Below are positions 25,937 to 34,498 of a stretch of DNA of 64,000 bases, in pieces; within the stretch, counting starts at the first letter, position 1; every line of letters starts with the position of its first letter. The stretch comes from QKMZ01 sp012965515. Its GTDB lineage: Bacteria; Cyanobacteriota; Vampirovibrionia; Obscuribacterales; Obscuribacteraceae. Where the stretch lies: NCBI GenBank assembly GCA_937879965.1, contig CALFMP010000010.1, positions 124,001-188,000 of the forward strand. Direction: 5' to 3'. Under the pieces are notes generated by a model. It did not search any database and was not told where the DNA came from. It saw only the letters and a program-made list of their open reading frames with translations. The translations under genes and the position numbers were made by a program.

Positions 25937-27358
25937 ATGCTTTTCAATTCCGTCGAGTTCTTACTGTTTTTTCCAATAGTAACTGCTCTGTATTTTATTC
26001 TTCCGAATCGCTGGCGTTGGCTGCTGTTGTTCCTCGCCAGCTGTTTGTTTTACATGGCGTGGATTCCAATCTACGTCACGATTCTGTTTCTGATAATAAT
26101 TGTCGACTATGTGGCGGCGCGCAAGATTGAAGGCGCTACAGGCGGCAAGCGCAAGCTGTTTTTGCTCGTGAGCGTCGTGGCTAACGTTTCACTGCTGGCG
26201 ATTTTCAAATACTACGACTTCTTTTGCCAAAACTTCACCGAGATTCTGCAACTGCTGCACATAACGTGGAAGTTTCCGCCGCTCAATTTGATCCTGCCTA
26301 TCGGGCTTTCCTTTCACACCTTTCAAGCGCTTGCTTACACGATTGAGGTCTATCGAGGTAATCAACCTGCAGAAAAACATCTGGGCATTTATGCGCTGTA
26401 CGTGATGTTTTATCCCCAGCTTGTCGCCGGTCCGATTGAGCGTCCCCAGAATCTTATTCACCAGTTCAAAGAAGACCATCCTTTCGTCTCTGAGAATGTC
26501 ACCAGCGGCTTGCGCCTCATGCTCTGGGGATTCTTCAAGAAAATCGTCATTGCCGATCGGCTGGCGATGCTTGTAAATCATGTCTACAATCAGCCTCATG
26601 AATACAGCGGTCTGCCACTGGTGCTGGCAACTTACTGCTTCGCTTACCAAATCTATTGCGATTTTTCCGGCTACAGTGATATCGCTATTGGTGCGGCGCG
26701 GGTGATGGGCATTAAGCTCATGAAGAACTTCAATTCGCCTTACGCCGCGCCAAACATTCAAGATTTCTGGCATCGGTGGCACATCTCACTGTCCACATGG
26801 TTTCGCGATTATCTCTACATTCCGCTGGGCGGCAGCAAATATGGTGAGTTTCTCAGGTTGAGAAATATTGTAATCGTGTTTTTCGTAAGCGGGCTTTGGC
26901 ACGGCGCCAACTGGACTTTTGCAGAATGGGGCTTGCTGCATGGTGTTTTTATCATCATTTATTTGTACTGGCAGCGCTCCTCTGTTTCGAAAGTGCTTCC
27001 ACCTGTAGTGCGGCGTTTTCTCGGATTGTTTATAACTTTCAACGCCGTTTGCTTCGCCTGGATCTTCTTCCGAGCTAACTCGACTGCTGACGCCCACTGG
27101 ATTGTGACCCATCTCCTGCCTTTGAACAATGCCGACAAGCTTGGCGATCTTGGATTGACAGGCGGAGAGATGCTTGTTTCTATCGTTGCGATTTTCATTT
27201 TGGAATTCGTTCAATACTTCGAGCGAAACAAAGGTGGAGTGGCGTTTCTTGAGAAGCAGAAGCTCTCGACGCGTTGGATTTGTTATTACACGCTTTTTTT
27301 CTATATCATCATTTTGGGCGAGTTCGGTGGGGCAAGGTTTATCTACTTCCAGTTCTAG
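25937..27358 (+). CDS. MBOAT O-acyltransferase, AlgI-like
   Basis: The 473-residue polytopic protein starts MLFNSVEFLLFFPIVTALYFILP, as AlgI-type proteins do. It holds YQIYCDFSGYSDIAIGAARVMG and NFNSPYAAPNIQDFWHRWHISLSTWFRDYLYIPLGG. The catalytic histidine is H322 in SGLWHGANWTF. AlgI-like enzymes pass acetyl groups from the cytosol across the membrane to a periplasmic partner that acylates a polysaccharide. The gene downstream, 9 bp away, is such a partner. Confidence 0.93.
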   Translation: MLFNSVEFLLFFPIVTALYFILPNRWRWLLLFLASCLFYMAWIPIYVTILFLIIIVDYVAARKIEGATGGKRKLFLLVSVVANVSLLAIFKYYDFFCQNFTEILQLLHITWKFPPLNLILPIGLSFHTFQALAYTIEVYRGNQPAEKHLGIYALYVMFYPQLVAGPIERPQNLIHQFKEDHPFVSENVTSGLRLMLWGFFKKIVIADRLAMLVNHVYNQPHEYSGLPLVLATYCFAYQIYCDFSGYSDIAIGAARVMGIKLMKNFNSPYAAPNIQDFWHRWHISLSTWFRDYLYIPLGGSKYGEFLRLRNIVIVFFVSGLWHGANWTFAEWGLLHGVFIIIYLYWQRSSVSKVLPPVVRRFLGLFITFNAVCFAWIFFRANSTADAHWIVTHLLPLNNADKLGDLGLTGGEMLVSIVAIFILEFVQYFERNKGGVAFLEKQKLSTRWICYYTLFFYIIILGEFGGARFIYFQF

Positions 27359-27367
27359 ATTTCGAGC

Positions 27368-28396
27368 ATGAAACAATTTTTCAAGCAAGCACTGATATTC
27401 GTTTCAATCATCATCATTCCGATGTTGGGGATCGAGTTCAACTTGCAATTGTTGAGGCAGTATCAGTGGTTTAACGGATATTCCAAGCTCTACAAAAACG
27501 CGAAGGTCGACACGATTTTCTTGGGCAATTCGATCATAAATGCTGCTGTGCGCGAGAAAGAATTCGCAAAACAAGTCAGCGAAAAGGGTAAGCCGGAGCG
27601 GCAAGCGCTCAACCTCGGACAAGGCTATACTACGCCCGTGGAATACTTGTTTGGACTTCAGCGCATGGTGGAGGTAAACCCGCATGTGTTCGAAGGCTCG
27701 ACGTTTTTCCTTCCGGCGACCGGCGGATTGCCGGACATTCGAACCTGGCAAGACAACTGGATGAATTGGCACCAGCCTGCGCTTCTTGCTGACTACATCA
27801 GTTATCCATATCTCTGGCAGTATTGCTTGAAACCGGATGTTTCCTTGTCCGAAAAGGTCTTGCTCATTTGCAGCAAGCACAGCGAGCTGGTCGCACAAGG
27901 TGGGTTGCTCCGCGTTGGGACGATGTACAGCATTGATGAGTTAGCGGAATGGCTGACGCATGGAGGAAAAATCGCTAAGAAGGGTGTTTTGATCGTGCAG
28001 GAGGGCGGCATTCGTACAGACAAAGCGGCGGTAGCCAATTTCAAAGCGATGGCGCACCGGCAGGCGGCTGCCGACCTCGCGAATCAGAAGCCTGTCGATT
28101 GGGATAAGACGGTTTTGAAAGACATCGTCAACTACGTTCAATCACACGGCGGCAAAATGTGCTTCTGCTACATACCTGTCGGATCCGTAATGGCGAAGCC
28201 ACTTTCGACCGACCTGCGAAAACAAGAGATCAAAGATTTCGAAAGGGTCGCGAAGCAGTGGGGCTGCAAATACTACCATCCGAACTTCACACCAGAAGGC
28301 GATGAAGACTTTCCGGACCTGATGCATTTGAGCGAGCCTAAATCGCACCTGTACACTAAAGCCTTGGCAGAAGCTTATCTTGCCGATCCGCCTTAG
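27368..28396 (+). CDS. SGNH-like partner of the MBOAT acyltransferase
   Basis: One N-terminal membrane anchor (residues 7-25) is followed by a periplasmic SGNH/GDSL-like domain. The nucleophile block is IFLGNSIINAAV, with GNS in place of GDS. The C-terminal block FPDLMHLSEPKSHLY supplies the Asp-x2-His pair. Together with the preceding AlgI-like gene this is the two-component transmembrane and periplasmic O-acetylation unit known from alginate, cellulose and D-alanyl systems. The polysaccharide acylated here is not known. Confidence 0.8.
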   Translation: MKQFFKQALIFVSIIIIPMLGIEFNLQLLRQYQWFNGYSKLYKNAKVDTIFLGNSIINAAVREKEFAKQVSEKGKPERQALNLGQGYTTPVEYLFGLQRMVEVNPHVFEGSTFFLPATGGLPDIRTWQDNWMNWHQPALLADYISYPYLWQYCLKPDVSLSEKVLLICSKHSELVAQGGLLRVGTMYSIDELAEWLTHGGKIAKKGVLIVQEGGIRTDKAAVANFKAMAHRQAAADLANQKPVDWDKTVLKDIVNYVQSHGGKMCFCYIPVGSVMAKPLSTDLRKQEIKDFERVAKQWGCKYYHPNFTPEGDEDFPDLMHLSEPKSHLYTKALAEAYLADPP

Positions 28397-30060
28397 GGTT
28401 TCAACTTGTCATTCACGAAAAGTTTCGACGCCTTGTCCTCTTCGACCAGCTTCCAGTCAGGGTTTTTCGCCAGCTCGCCAGCGAGCAAACTGTTGCTCGG
28501 CATAATCACCCAATACAGATGGTATTTTTCGAAAACCTTTTCGTAGCCGGGCAGCGCTCGTGAAACGCTGGCGTACTCGAGATAAAAGGGCTCTGGAAAG
28601 AAATCAGCGCGATCATCCATGAAGACGCGCTTGCCGGTTTTGTATCTCAGGTAACCGCCCCAGTTGTCGTAATTGAAACCATTTGCCGGATCTAGATTGT
28701 TTTTGATCACATAGTCCAAAGTCTTCATCGGTTTATCTTTTGGATTGAAACCAGAATTCAGTATTTGATTGCCGGCGACGCTTCCACCCATGAGTGCTGC
28801 GACAACGAGGAAGAGCGAAAACAAGATTGGAACGACGTGCATTTTGCACTGCAATTCTTGCGCTTCAAAATCATTGAAAGATTTGCGCACTCGTGTGATG
28901 ACCTTTTGCAGCGCATTCGGATTTGCTGTTTGGAAACTGCCGAAATACTTGATGTGTCCGAGAAGTTCTCCGATAGCCGGAAGGGACACTATGGCGAAGA
29001 GGGGCATATTGCGTTTTGCCTGCAATGCCATATGCGCGAACAGTATGACGGTGAGAAACCTGGGAAGGCTGATGTTTTTCGCCGCCCGGAAAAGACCAAT
29101 CAGTAATCCCGCCAAAAGAATTTCCAGGCAGATCGAATGGAGATCACCATGGAAAGCGGGCGATTGGAACTCGTCGGTCTGTGAGACGACGGCAGTTTTC
29201 GTTTTCAAATAAGCATAGATGTATTGATGCAGTTCAATACCGTAGGGATTGAGTAGCGTCACGGCAGCAAGCGCGACGATAAGCAAAAACAGCGGCTTGA
29301 GTCTCTGGAAATTCTGATGTGCTGCCTGCGAATCTGAATTGAAGAAGCTTTCGAAGAGAGCAGACAGAAGGTATACACCGGCAATGCCAATTCCCAGAGC
29401 AAATGCCGGGTGCATATTGGTCCACAGGATCATCGTCGGAATCAGCCAGACGCACAGCCTCTTAAAATCAATGCGGCCGCGATAGAAGTCTTCTAGCTTC
29501 GTGGAGAATATGTATACGCCCCAGAAATTGAGCAGGTGGGGGCGCGCCAGAAAGTGCATTGCCGAGAGCAGTGAGCCGACAACGACAAAGAACAAACTTG
29601 GGAAAACCGGCACTCCATCCCGGCGCATACGGTCGTAAACGGCGAGGAAGAGTGCACTGATCGTCACGCTGCAAGCGACCGCCAAAAGGTTCAATCCACC
29701 GGCTTTGACGAGAAGAGCCATGAACACATCTGTGAGCCACTGGTAAGCGACCCATGGCCTATCCGCGTGCGATGACGTAAGGATGTCGCTATGAGGAATC
29801 GAGCCAGTGTCCAGGATGTGCATGCCGGTGACAATGTGCCAGCCGGTAGAGCCATCTCCGAAGAGGAAATTCGGCAGCATGAAAAGCGTCAAGCTGGCCA
29901 GGAAGATGAAGAGCATGTCTCCGGCATCAGGCAGCGGAGATTTCTGCGCGCCGGTTGATTCGGACTGCCAGTCGCTGTCCGCGGTATTAGCCTGCGAGTC
30001 TGGTTGGGAATTCGATTGTTGATTCAATTCAGCCTTCGGCTCGTTTGTTGAATCAGTCAA
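28393..30060 (-). CDS. Large polytopic membrane protein, paralogue of the one at 53889
   Basis: An acidic, Gln/Ser-rich cytosolic N-terminus (about 45 residues) is followed by some ten to twelve hydrophobic segments. A C-terminal extracytoplasmic domain of about 130 residues contains GFNYDNWGGYLRYKTGKRVFMDDRADFFPEPFYLEY. The first loop has FGDGSTGWHIVTGMHIL, an acidic GT-C-like loop. The layout suggests an uncharacterised GT-C-type transferase. It converges on the SGNH gene with a 4-bp overlap. Reaction unknown. Confidence 0.65.
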   Translation of the reverse strand: MTDSTNEPKAELNQQSNSQPDSQANTADSDWQSESTGAQKSPLPDAGDMLFIFLASLTLFMLPNFLFGDGSTGWHIVTGMHILDTGSIPHSDILTSSHADRPWVAYQWLTDVFMALLVKAGGLNLLAVACSVTISALFLAVYDRMRRDGVPVFPSLFFVVVGSLLSAMHFLARPHLLNFWGVYIFSTKLEDFYRGRIDFKRLCVWLIPTMILWTNMHPAFALGIGIAGVYLLSALFESFFNSDSQAAHQNFQRLKPLFLLIVALAAVTLLNPYGIELHQYIYAYLKTKTAVVSQTDEFQSPAFHGDLHSICLEILLAGLLIGLFRAAKNISLPRFLTVILFAHMALQAKRNMPLFAIVSLPAIGELLGHIKYFGSFQTANPNALQKVITRVRKSFNDFEAQELQCKMHVVPILFSLFLVVAALMGGSVAGNQILNSGFNPKDKPMKTLDYVIKNNLDPANGFNYDNWGGYLRYKTGKRVFMDDRADFFPEPFYLEYASVSRALPGYEKVFEKYHLYWVIMPSNSLLAGELAKNPDWKLVEEDKASKLFVNDKLKP

Positions 30061-30087
30061 TGAGTTTCTCGCCTTTTAACTACAAGA

Positions 30088-30906
30088 CTAAGAGAAAGAC
30101 TGTGTATTCAACCAGCCGCGAACTTGCAAGGACTCGGCCATTTTGCACATGCCGGTCAGTTCGTCATACATGGCTACTGCCAATTGGTGCATTGAAATTT
30201 GTCCACTGGAGAGCAGGTATTCGCCGACTTGGAGCGATTGCATCTGCGTATCGGTCACATAGCCTGCGCTCAAGACCAGCTCTTTGAGTGGGATTTCCGG
30301 CGCAATTGCCATTTGGTTCTTGAGAGCCTGCACTTCTGCAGGACCGATGACACGGCATGCTTTGAGCATGTCGATAAGCATAGGCAGCTTTTCTTCCATC
30401 GGAACTGTGATGGCTTGCTGCGGTTTTGCCGGAACGGCTTCGTGCGCGGCTGCAGCGGCTACTGGTACGACTTCCGGCTCGAGAGAGCCATCTTCTCCGA
30501 TAGCCTTTTGCTCGATGAGCCAAGTTCTTACAGCAACGAGGTCGTGACTAAGACGCAGTCTCGGCTTTCTCAGGATATAGCCGGCATCGAGCAGGCGGTA
30601 GTACTCGTCGCGTTTGTCGCGAGCCGACGAGACGCGTTGGAAATTTCTGATCGCCCTTAAGTAACCGGAGAGAACTGCGGTTTGCGATACGTCGCAAGAG
30701 AGGCCAAGCAAGGGGTAAAGGCTGGTGGCGTTCTTCTCGCCATCGGTGCGCGGTGGCGGCAGCAAGTCGGGGAAAAGTTGGTAAAGCTGGCGCACGACGG
30801 TAAGAACGCCTTTCACGTCGTTAATGGCCCAACTTTGACGCAGGGATGCGCAAAGAATTTGGCTTTCTAATTCAATGCGGTTGGCGCCACCAGAGGTCTC
30901 TGCCAT
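30088..30906 (-). CDS. Uncharacterised protein with degenerate J-like and GspE-N-like segments
   Basis: This is a soluble 272-residue protein. Residues 60-125 (YPLLGLSCDVSQTAVLSGYLRAIRNFQ to RDEYYRLLDAGYIL) look like a J-domain that has lost the HPD tripeptide. An Ala/Val/Pro-rich linker follows. Residues 185-260 (LKELVLSAGYVTDTQMQSLQVGEYLLSSGQISMHQLAVAMYDE) resemble the N-terminal domain of type II secretion/pilus ATPases. Both are weak pattern matches. It is followed, 28 bp later, by the polytopic membrane gene in the same direction. Confidence 0.55.
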   Translation of the reverse strand: MAETSGGANRIELESQILCASLRQSWAINDVKGVLTVVRQLYQLFPDLLPPPRTDGEKNATSLYPLLGLSCDVSQTAVLSGYLRAIRNFQRVSSARDKRDEYYRLLDAGYILRKPRLRLSHDLVAVRTWLIEQKAIGEDGSLEPEVVPVAAAAAHEAVPAKPQQAITVPMEEKLPMLIDMLKACRVIGPAEVQALKNQMAIAPEIPLKELVLSAGYVTDTQMQSLQVGEYLLSSGQISMHQLAVAMYDELTGMCKMAESLQVRGWLNTQSFS

Positions 30907-30980
30907 CTATCCCTTTAACCATTCAGCAATCTGCCGCTGCTTTTCTCGTACCCGATACCGTTTATTTTCAACGCTGACGT

Positions 30981-31424
30981 CTAATTTTCAATCTCAAAAG
31001 TCAGTTCTGTATGCCCCACTCTGATTTTGTCGCCCGCGGAAAGCACTTGTCTTTTCACAACCGGGTGACCGTTCAGGAGCGTACCGTTTGTCGATCCCAG
31101 GTCTTCAAGCCAGAAATCGCTCTCTTCGTATGAAATCCAGGCATGGTGGCGGGAAGTGAATGTGTCATCAGGTATGACTACCTGGTTGGACGGGTCTCTT
31201 CCAATCTTCACCTTGCGGTTTTTCAGAGGCACTTTCTGTCCAGTCTTCTGAACGACGACGATTACCTGTTTTGGCAGTTCGGACTCATCGCCCTCCGCCG
31301 CCTTCATGTAATCGAGCTGAAGGCTCTTGAGGTCGAGATCGGTAACAGTTGCGCAGTATACGCATCTGGTTCCGACAGGTGTTGGGCGTCCGCAGCTAGG
31401 GCAGGGTTCTGTGTTGTCGGTCAT
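30981..31424 (-). CDS. FHA-domain protein with N-terminal zinc ribbon
   Basis: The N-terminus CPSCGRPTPVGTRCVYC forms a four-cysteine zinc ribbon. Residues 60-147 are an FHA domain with the conserved KIGRDPSNQVVIPDDTFTSRHHAWI and LEDLGSTNGTLLNG. FHA domains bind phosphothreonine peptides. No Ser/Thr kinase is in the window, so the partner is elsewhere. A TATAAT-like box and an inverted repeat lie upstream (31451-31488). Confidence 0.88.
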   Translation of the reverse strand: MTDNTEPCPSCGRPTPVGTRCVYCATVTDLDLKSLQLDYMKAAEGDESELPKQVIVVVQKTGQKVPLKNRKVKIGRDPSNQVVIPDDTFTSRHHAWISYEESDFWLEDLGSTNGTLLNGHPVVKRQVLSAGDKIRVGHTELTFEIEN

Positions 31425-31450
31425 CTATTTACTGGGGAAGAAATGAAAAC

Positions 31451-31488
31451 GGTCAGATCTTGTAAGGGTACACTCTGACCATATTATA
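31451..31488 (-). promoter_or_regulatory. Putative -10 box and inverted repeat before the FHA gene
   Basis: On the minus strand a TATAAT (31488-31483) lies about 60 bp before the FHA start. It is followed by an inverted repeat GGTCAGA...TCTGACC (31480-31474 and 31457-31451) that would cover the start of transcription. No good -35 is visible at 16-18 bp. This may be an activator-dependent or repressed promoter. I see nothing else from here to the hairpin at 31716. Confidence 0.4.
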
Positions 31489-31715
31489 GAGGACGAAGGA
31501 AACGCGGTCTGGCAATAGATTCACAAATATTTTGCTCAGGGAATATCTCGTAATCGCTCGTCAACCGGGCGTTCTTGGCATCTGGCGGCTTTGGTTGCAA
31601 AGCAAGCTCGTACAGCTAGGTTCTGTGTGCTTTTAGCGACTAGCCGGCTCGGCTTTCAAGCGGCAGGGCAAAGGAAATGCCTTTTCAAGTCTGTTGTGGA
31701 ATGTGAAGAACGAGA

Positions 31716-31753
31716 ACGCCGCAACCCACGTCTTTTGGAGGGCGTTGCGGCGT
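31716..31753 (-). terminator. Hairpin terminator of the zinc-ribbon gene
   Basis: A perfect 10-bp stem (ACGCCGCAAC / GTTGCGGCGT) with an 18-nt loop begins 30 bp after the stop of the gene at 31783. In minus orientation it is followed by TTCTCGTTCTTC, a moderately T-rich tail. Confidence 0.5.
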
Positions 31754-31782
31754 CAAAGTTAGGCTATGTTTCTTCTGGATTC

Positions 31783-32133
31783 TCAGACGGTGGCGACTTC
31801 GACGTCTCGGTCTGAGGGTGCGTCTGAGTCGGAGTCTGTTGCAGGTTGTCCTTCGAGTTTTTTTGTGCGAAAGCAATAGCTGCAGTACACCGGGCGATAG
31901 CCTTTCGGCTGGAAGGGCACTCTGGTGGGTGAACCGCATTCGGCGCAATTTACTTCAGCTGTGCGCCCGGGGTCTTCCCCGTTGCGTTGCACCCTCATCA
32001 AAATGCGGCAATTCGGGCACCTTTTGGGCTCATTCACGAGTCCCTTGGCGCTGAAAAACTCTTGCTCGCCCGCTGAGAATACAAATGTTTTGCCGCAATC
32101 GCGGCAAGTGAGATCTTTATTCGAAAATTCCAT
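31783..32133 (-). CDS. Zinc-ribbon protein, 116 residues
   Basis: Four CxxC pairs make two zinc sites. DLTCRDCGKTFVFSAGEQEFF with RCPNCRILM forms the first, and VNCAECGSPTRVPFQPKGYRPVYCSYC the second. The pattern matches small bacterial zinc-ribbon proteins of unknown role with the sequence CxxCGKxFxFxxxEQxFF. The acidic Ser/Asp-rich C-terminus is likely disordered. It could bind nucleic acid or a protein partner. A hairpin terminator follows. Confidence 0.8.
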   Translation of the reverse strand: MEFSNKDLTCRDCGKTFVFSAGEQEFFSAKGLVNEPKRCPNCRILMRVQRNGEDPGRTAEVNCAECGSPTRVPFQPKGYRPVYCSYCFRTKKLEGQPATDSDSDAPSDRDVEVATV

Positions 32134-32249
32134 ATACGAGAAACCTTACTGCCCCGGGGATTTCCATATATCGCCCGCTCACAAGGAGCTTGAGTTACGG
32201 GCGGTTCTGCTTGCTGACAACGGCAGACTAGCCCATGCTATCACGCGGG

Positions 32250-32277
32250 ACCGGCGTGCGGAAGGCTAAACGCCGGT
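32250..32277. repeat. Inverted repeat between tsaD and the zinc-ribbon gene
   Basis: ACCGGCG and CGCCGGT are perfect 7-bp arms separated by 14 nt. It lies about 100 bp after tsaD and 117 bp before the zinc-ribbon start on the minus strand. No U-run follows, so a classical terminator is doubtful. Confidence 0.35.
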
Positions 32278-32373
32278 TCTCTGGGGAAATTGCCATACAA
32301 ATATGGTAATCACCATAGCCAAACCTGCGACTGGTCGGCTCATGGCGCATATATCGCAAAACCAGTTAAATCC

Positions 32374-33366
32374 TTACTCTTCGGAACCCCGGACGGGCTG
32401 CCGAGAATACGCGCCCACATTGAGTTTTGAGTTTTCTCCATGGAAGAAGGCTGCGGCGGCCACCATCGCTGCGTTGTCTGTGCATAAGTGATTAGAAGGG
32501 AAGTAAACTCGATAACCGCTTGCCTTCTCGAACTTAGAGCGTAGCTCTCGGTTCGCAGCTACGCCGCCGGCCAACACTATCGTCTTCAAACCTAATTCAT
32601 CTGCGGCTTTTAGAGTCTTCTTCACAAGTACCCTCGTGACAGCCTCCTGAAAAGAGGCGCATAAATCCTCTATTGGTAACTCGTCGGTAACTTTCTGCAA
32701 CTTTTCAACTTGGCGTAACACAGCCGTTTTCAAGCCGCTGAAACTGAAGTCGTATCCCTTAACTACACCTTCCGGAAATTTGAAGGCACTAGGGTTTCCC
32801 TTAGATGCAATCTTGTCGATTACAGGGCCGCCTGGGTATCCAAGACCTAAAAGTCTTCCAACTTTGTCATAGGCTTCTCCGGCCGCGTCATCCAGGGTCT
32901 CCCCGATTATTTCGATGTCATCAAAGTTCTTGAAATGCAGAATTTGAGTGTGTCCGCCGGAAACAAGCAAGGCGACAAAAGGCGGCTCAAGATCTGTATC
33001 TATAAAATTGGCGCAGACATGGGCGAAAAGATGGTCGACCGTTTTCAACGGTAGATTCCAGGACCATGACAGCGCTTTTGCCGCCGACAGACCGATGAGC
33101 AACGTGCCAATCAACCCTGGTCCGCGAGTGCAGGCGATGCCATCCAGTTGGTCTTTAGTCAGACCCGCTTTAGACAGTGCCTCGTCGATCATCAGATTGA
33201 TGGTTTGAACGTGGCTGCGTGCGGCTACTTCCGGCACCACTCCGCCAAATTTTTGATGAATCGGAGTTTGAGAAACCAGACAACTAGACAAAAGTTGGCG
33301 CCCGTCCTTGACGATGGCCGCGGCTGTTTCGTCGCAACTAGTCTCCAAACCGAGTAAAACAGTCAT
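32374..33366 (-). CDS. tsaD: tRNA N6-adenosine threonylcarbamoyltransferase TsaD
   Basis: This 330-residue member of the Kae1/TsaD family transfers the threonylcarbamoyl group from TC-AMP to A37 of ANN-decoding tRNAs, working with TsaB and TsaE. The N-terminal ASKHA nucleotide fold starts VLLGLETSCDETAAAIV. The metal-binding histidines are H112 and H116 in VDHLFAHVCANF. LLVSGGHTQI and the C-terminal CTDNAAMVAAAAFFH are also typical. Length matches the bacterial enzymes. It is a single-gene unit here. Confidence 0.96.
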   Translation of the reverse strand: MTVLLGLETSCDETAAAIVKDGRQLLSSCLVSQTPIHQKFGGVVPEVAARSHVQTINLMIDEALSKAGLTKDQLDGIACTRGPGLIGTLLIGLSAAKALSWSWNLPLKTVDHLFAHVCANFIDTDLEPPFVALLVSGGHTQILHFKNFDDIEIIGETLDDAAGEAYDKVGRLLGLGYPGGPVIDKIASKGNPSAFKFPEGVVKGYDFSFSGLKTAVLRQVEKLQKVTDELPIEDLCASFQEAVTRVLVKKTLKAADELGLKTIVLAGGVAANRELRSKFEKASGYRVYFPSNHLCTDNAAMVAAAAFFHGENSKLNVGAYSRQPVRGSEE

Positions 33367-33550
33367 CTTTCAGCTCTAAATAAGAGATCTAATCTTACAC
33401 CTTCAGATAAAAAGCTGTGAAATCCAGGCTTTGTCGCACCTTTCAGCCTGCCTGAGGTGCCCGGTCCGCCTCAAGACAAGAGAATTATAGGTCCCAGCGA
33501 GTACCCCAAAATTCATAGCTGCCCGAGACCTGTAAGAGCCCAGAAGCCTA

Positions 33551-33579
33551 TTGACAAGCGCTGTTGAGAAGAGTAGTAT
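33551..33579 (+). promoter_or_regulatory. Sigma-70-type promoter of the structured leader
   Basis: A perfect TTGACA (33551-33556) and TAGTAT (33574-33579) are 17 bp apart. Transcription would start near 33586, exactly where the first stem of the leader begins. The 382-bp space between tsaD and the secreted protein gene holds only this promoter, the leader and, upstream, the presumed tsaD promoter region. Confidence 0.75.
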
Positions 33580-33584
33580 TCTGC

Positions 33585-33741
33585 CATCTATGCTCTTTTC
33601 GCCCACGCTTTTTGCGGGCACAAAATAAAAGAGCCGGAACCGTAGGGTTCTTTGATAGATGCGGTGGAAGTTCTCCACCGGTTTGTGAGCAATCACAAAG
33701 CCTTACTAAGTAAATCTGTCGGACTCCCTTTTTGATGGGTC
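33585..33741 (+). ncRNA. Candidate structured 5' leader RNA (three-way junction plus three hairpins)
   Basis: Pairings seen by eye are as follows. P1 is CATCTAT 33585-33591 with ATAGATG 33655-33661. P2 is GCTCTTTT 33592-33599 with AAAAGAGC 33627-33634, capped by GCCC/GGGC. P3 is GAACC 33637-33641 with GGTTC 33646-33650. P1 thus encloses P2 and P3. P4 is CGGTGGA 33662-33668 with TCCACCG 33674-33680. P5 is TTTGTGA 33682-33688 with TCACAAA 33693-33699, capped by a GCAA (GNRA) tetraloop. A weaker P6 (33722-33741) pairs the GGG lying just before the start codon. Nearly all bases are paired. It fits no RNA family I know. It could be a riboswitch-like leader, a stabilising 5' UTR or an sRNA. Confidence 0.6.
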
Positions 33742-33748
33742 TAAACAC

Positions 33749-34432
33749 ATGAATAAGCTGCAGTATTTCGCATCCGTATTTGGAGTCGCTCTTTTTGCGA
33801 CTGCTGTCTCCTCGCCGGTTCTCGCTCAAACAGCCAGTTTCGATTTCGGCAGAGGCAACACCATCAGAACCACCCCGTCCGGCACCACATTTGGTTTCAA
33901 CGGCAATACGGTTCGGGTGACCAATTCGGGCGGCAGCTTTAGCGGCGGCGGCAATAGCTTCAGTTTCGGCAATGGTGGTGCCGGCTCCAGCATGGGTCGC
34001 ACTTACGATCTTGATCCTGCTTACCCATCGCACGGCATGCGTTTTGTCGAACCTCCGGCTGGCGCATTCGGACCCGGTGCCGGCGGCAGCCAGTTTAATT
34101 CGTCAGGAACCCAGGGCACGATGGGCAGAAGTTCTGCTTATACACCGGGAGAGTTGATGGATTCCGATCGCAGTTTCCACAACTATGTTGGTGAAACTGA
34201 CGGCAGACAAACTCCTATGGGCGCGGGTTTGAATCCGACAGAAGTGGACGTCATGGCTCTCAAGAGCCCGTACGGAATGACACGCATTCCTTCCGGACAA
34301 TTTAGATACGGATTTGGCAACACCGGCTCTGCATTGCTCAAGTCACCGACCGGTTTTGCAGGACAAGGATGGGGTGGACTGTTGCCTCAGACTTCAACAG
34401 GTTCACTAGACATCAACACAGTAGACCGATAG
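33749..34432 (+). CDS. Secreted Gly/Asn/Ser-rich protein 1
   Basis: A signal peptide ends SSPVLAQ at about residue 27. The next 70 residues are made of Gly/Asn/Ser/Thr/Phe-rich short repeats (GNTIRTTPSGTTFGFNGNTVRVTNSGGSFSGG, cut here to its core). A less simple C-terminal region follows, with ALKSPYGMTRIPSGQFRYGFG. There are no cysteines. The composition suits an extracellular matrix, adhesin or amyloid-like protein; I know no family. It lies under the strong promoter and structured leader, so high or tightly controlled expression is likely. It shares an SSGTQG motif and overall style with the next gene. Confidence 0.75.
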   Translation: MNKLQYFASVFGVALFATAVSSPVLAQTASFDFGRGNTIRTTPSGTTFGFNGNTVRVTNSGGSFSGGGNSFSFGNGGAGSSMGRTYDLDPAYPSHGMRFVEPPAGAFGPGAGGSQFNSSGTQGTMGRSSAYTPGELMDSDRSFHNYVGETDGRQTPMGAGLNPTEVDVMALKSPYGMTRIPSGQFRYGFGNTGSALLKSPTGFAGQGWGGLLPQTSTGSLDINTVDR

Positions 34433-34498
34433 AGATCGGCTCACGAATCGGGGCCGGTAGAGGCTATTCACTCACTCAATTTTCAAGGGTTGATTCAA

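Noticed and set aside
33403..33696. 97-codon minus-strand frame over the leader
   Set aside because: It covers the promoter and the paired leader sequence. The composition is basic and repetitive with no start context.
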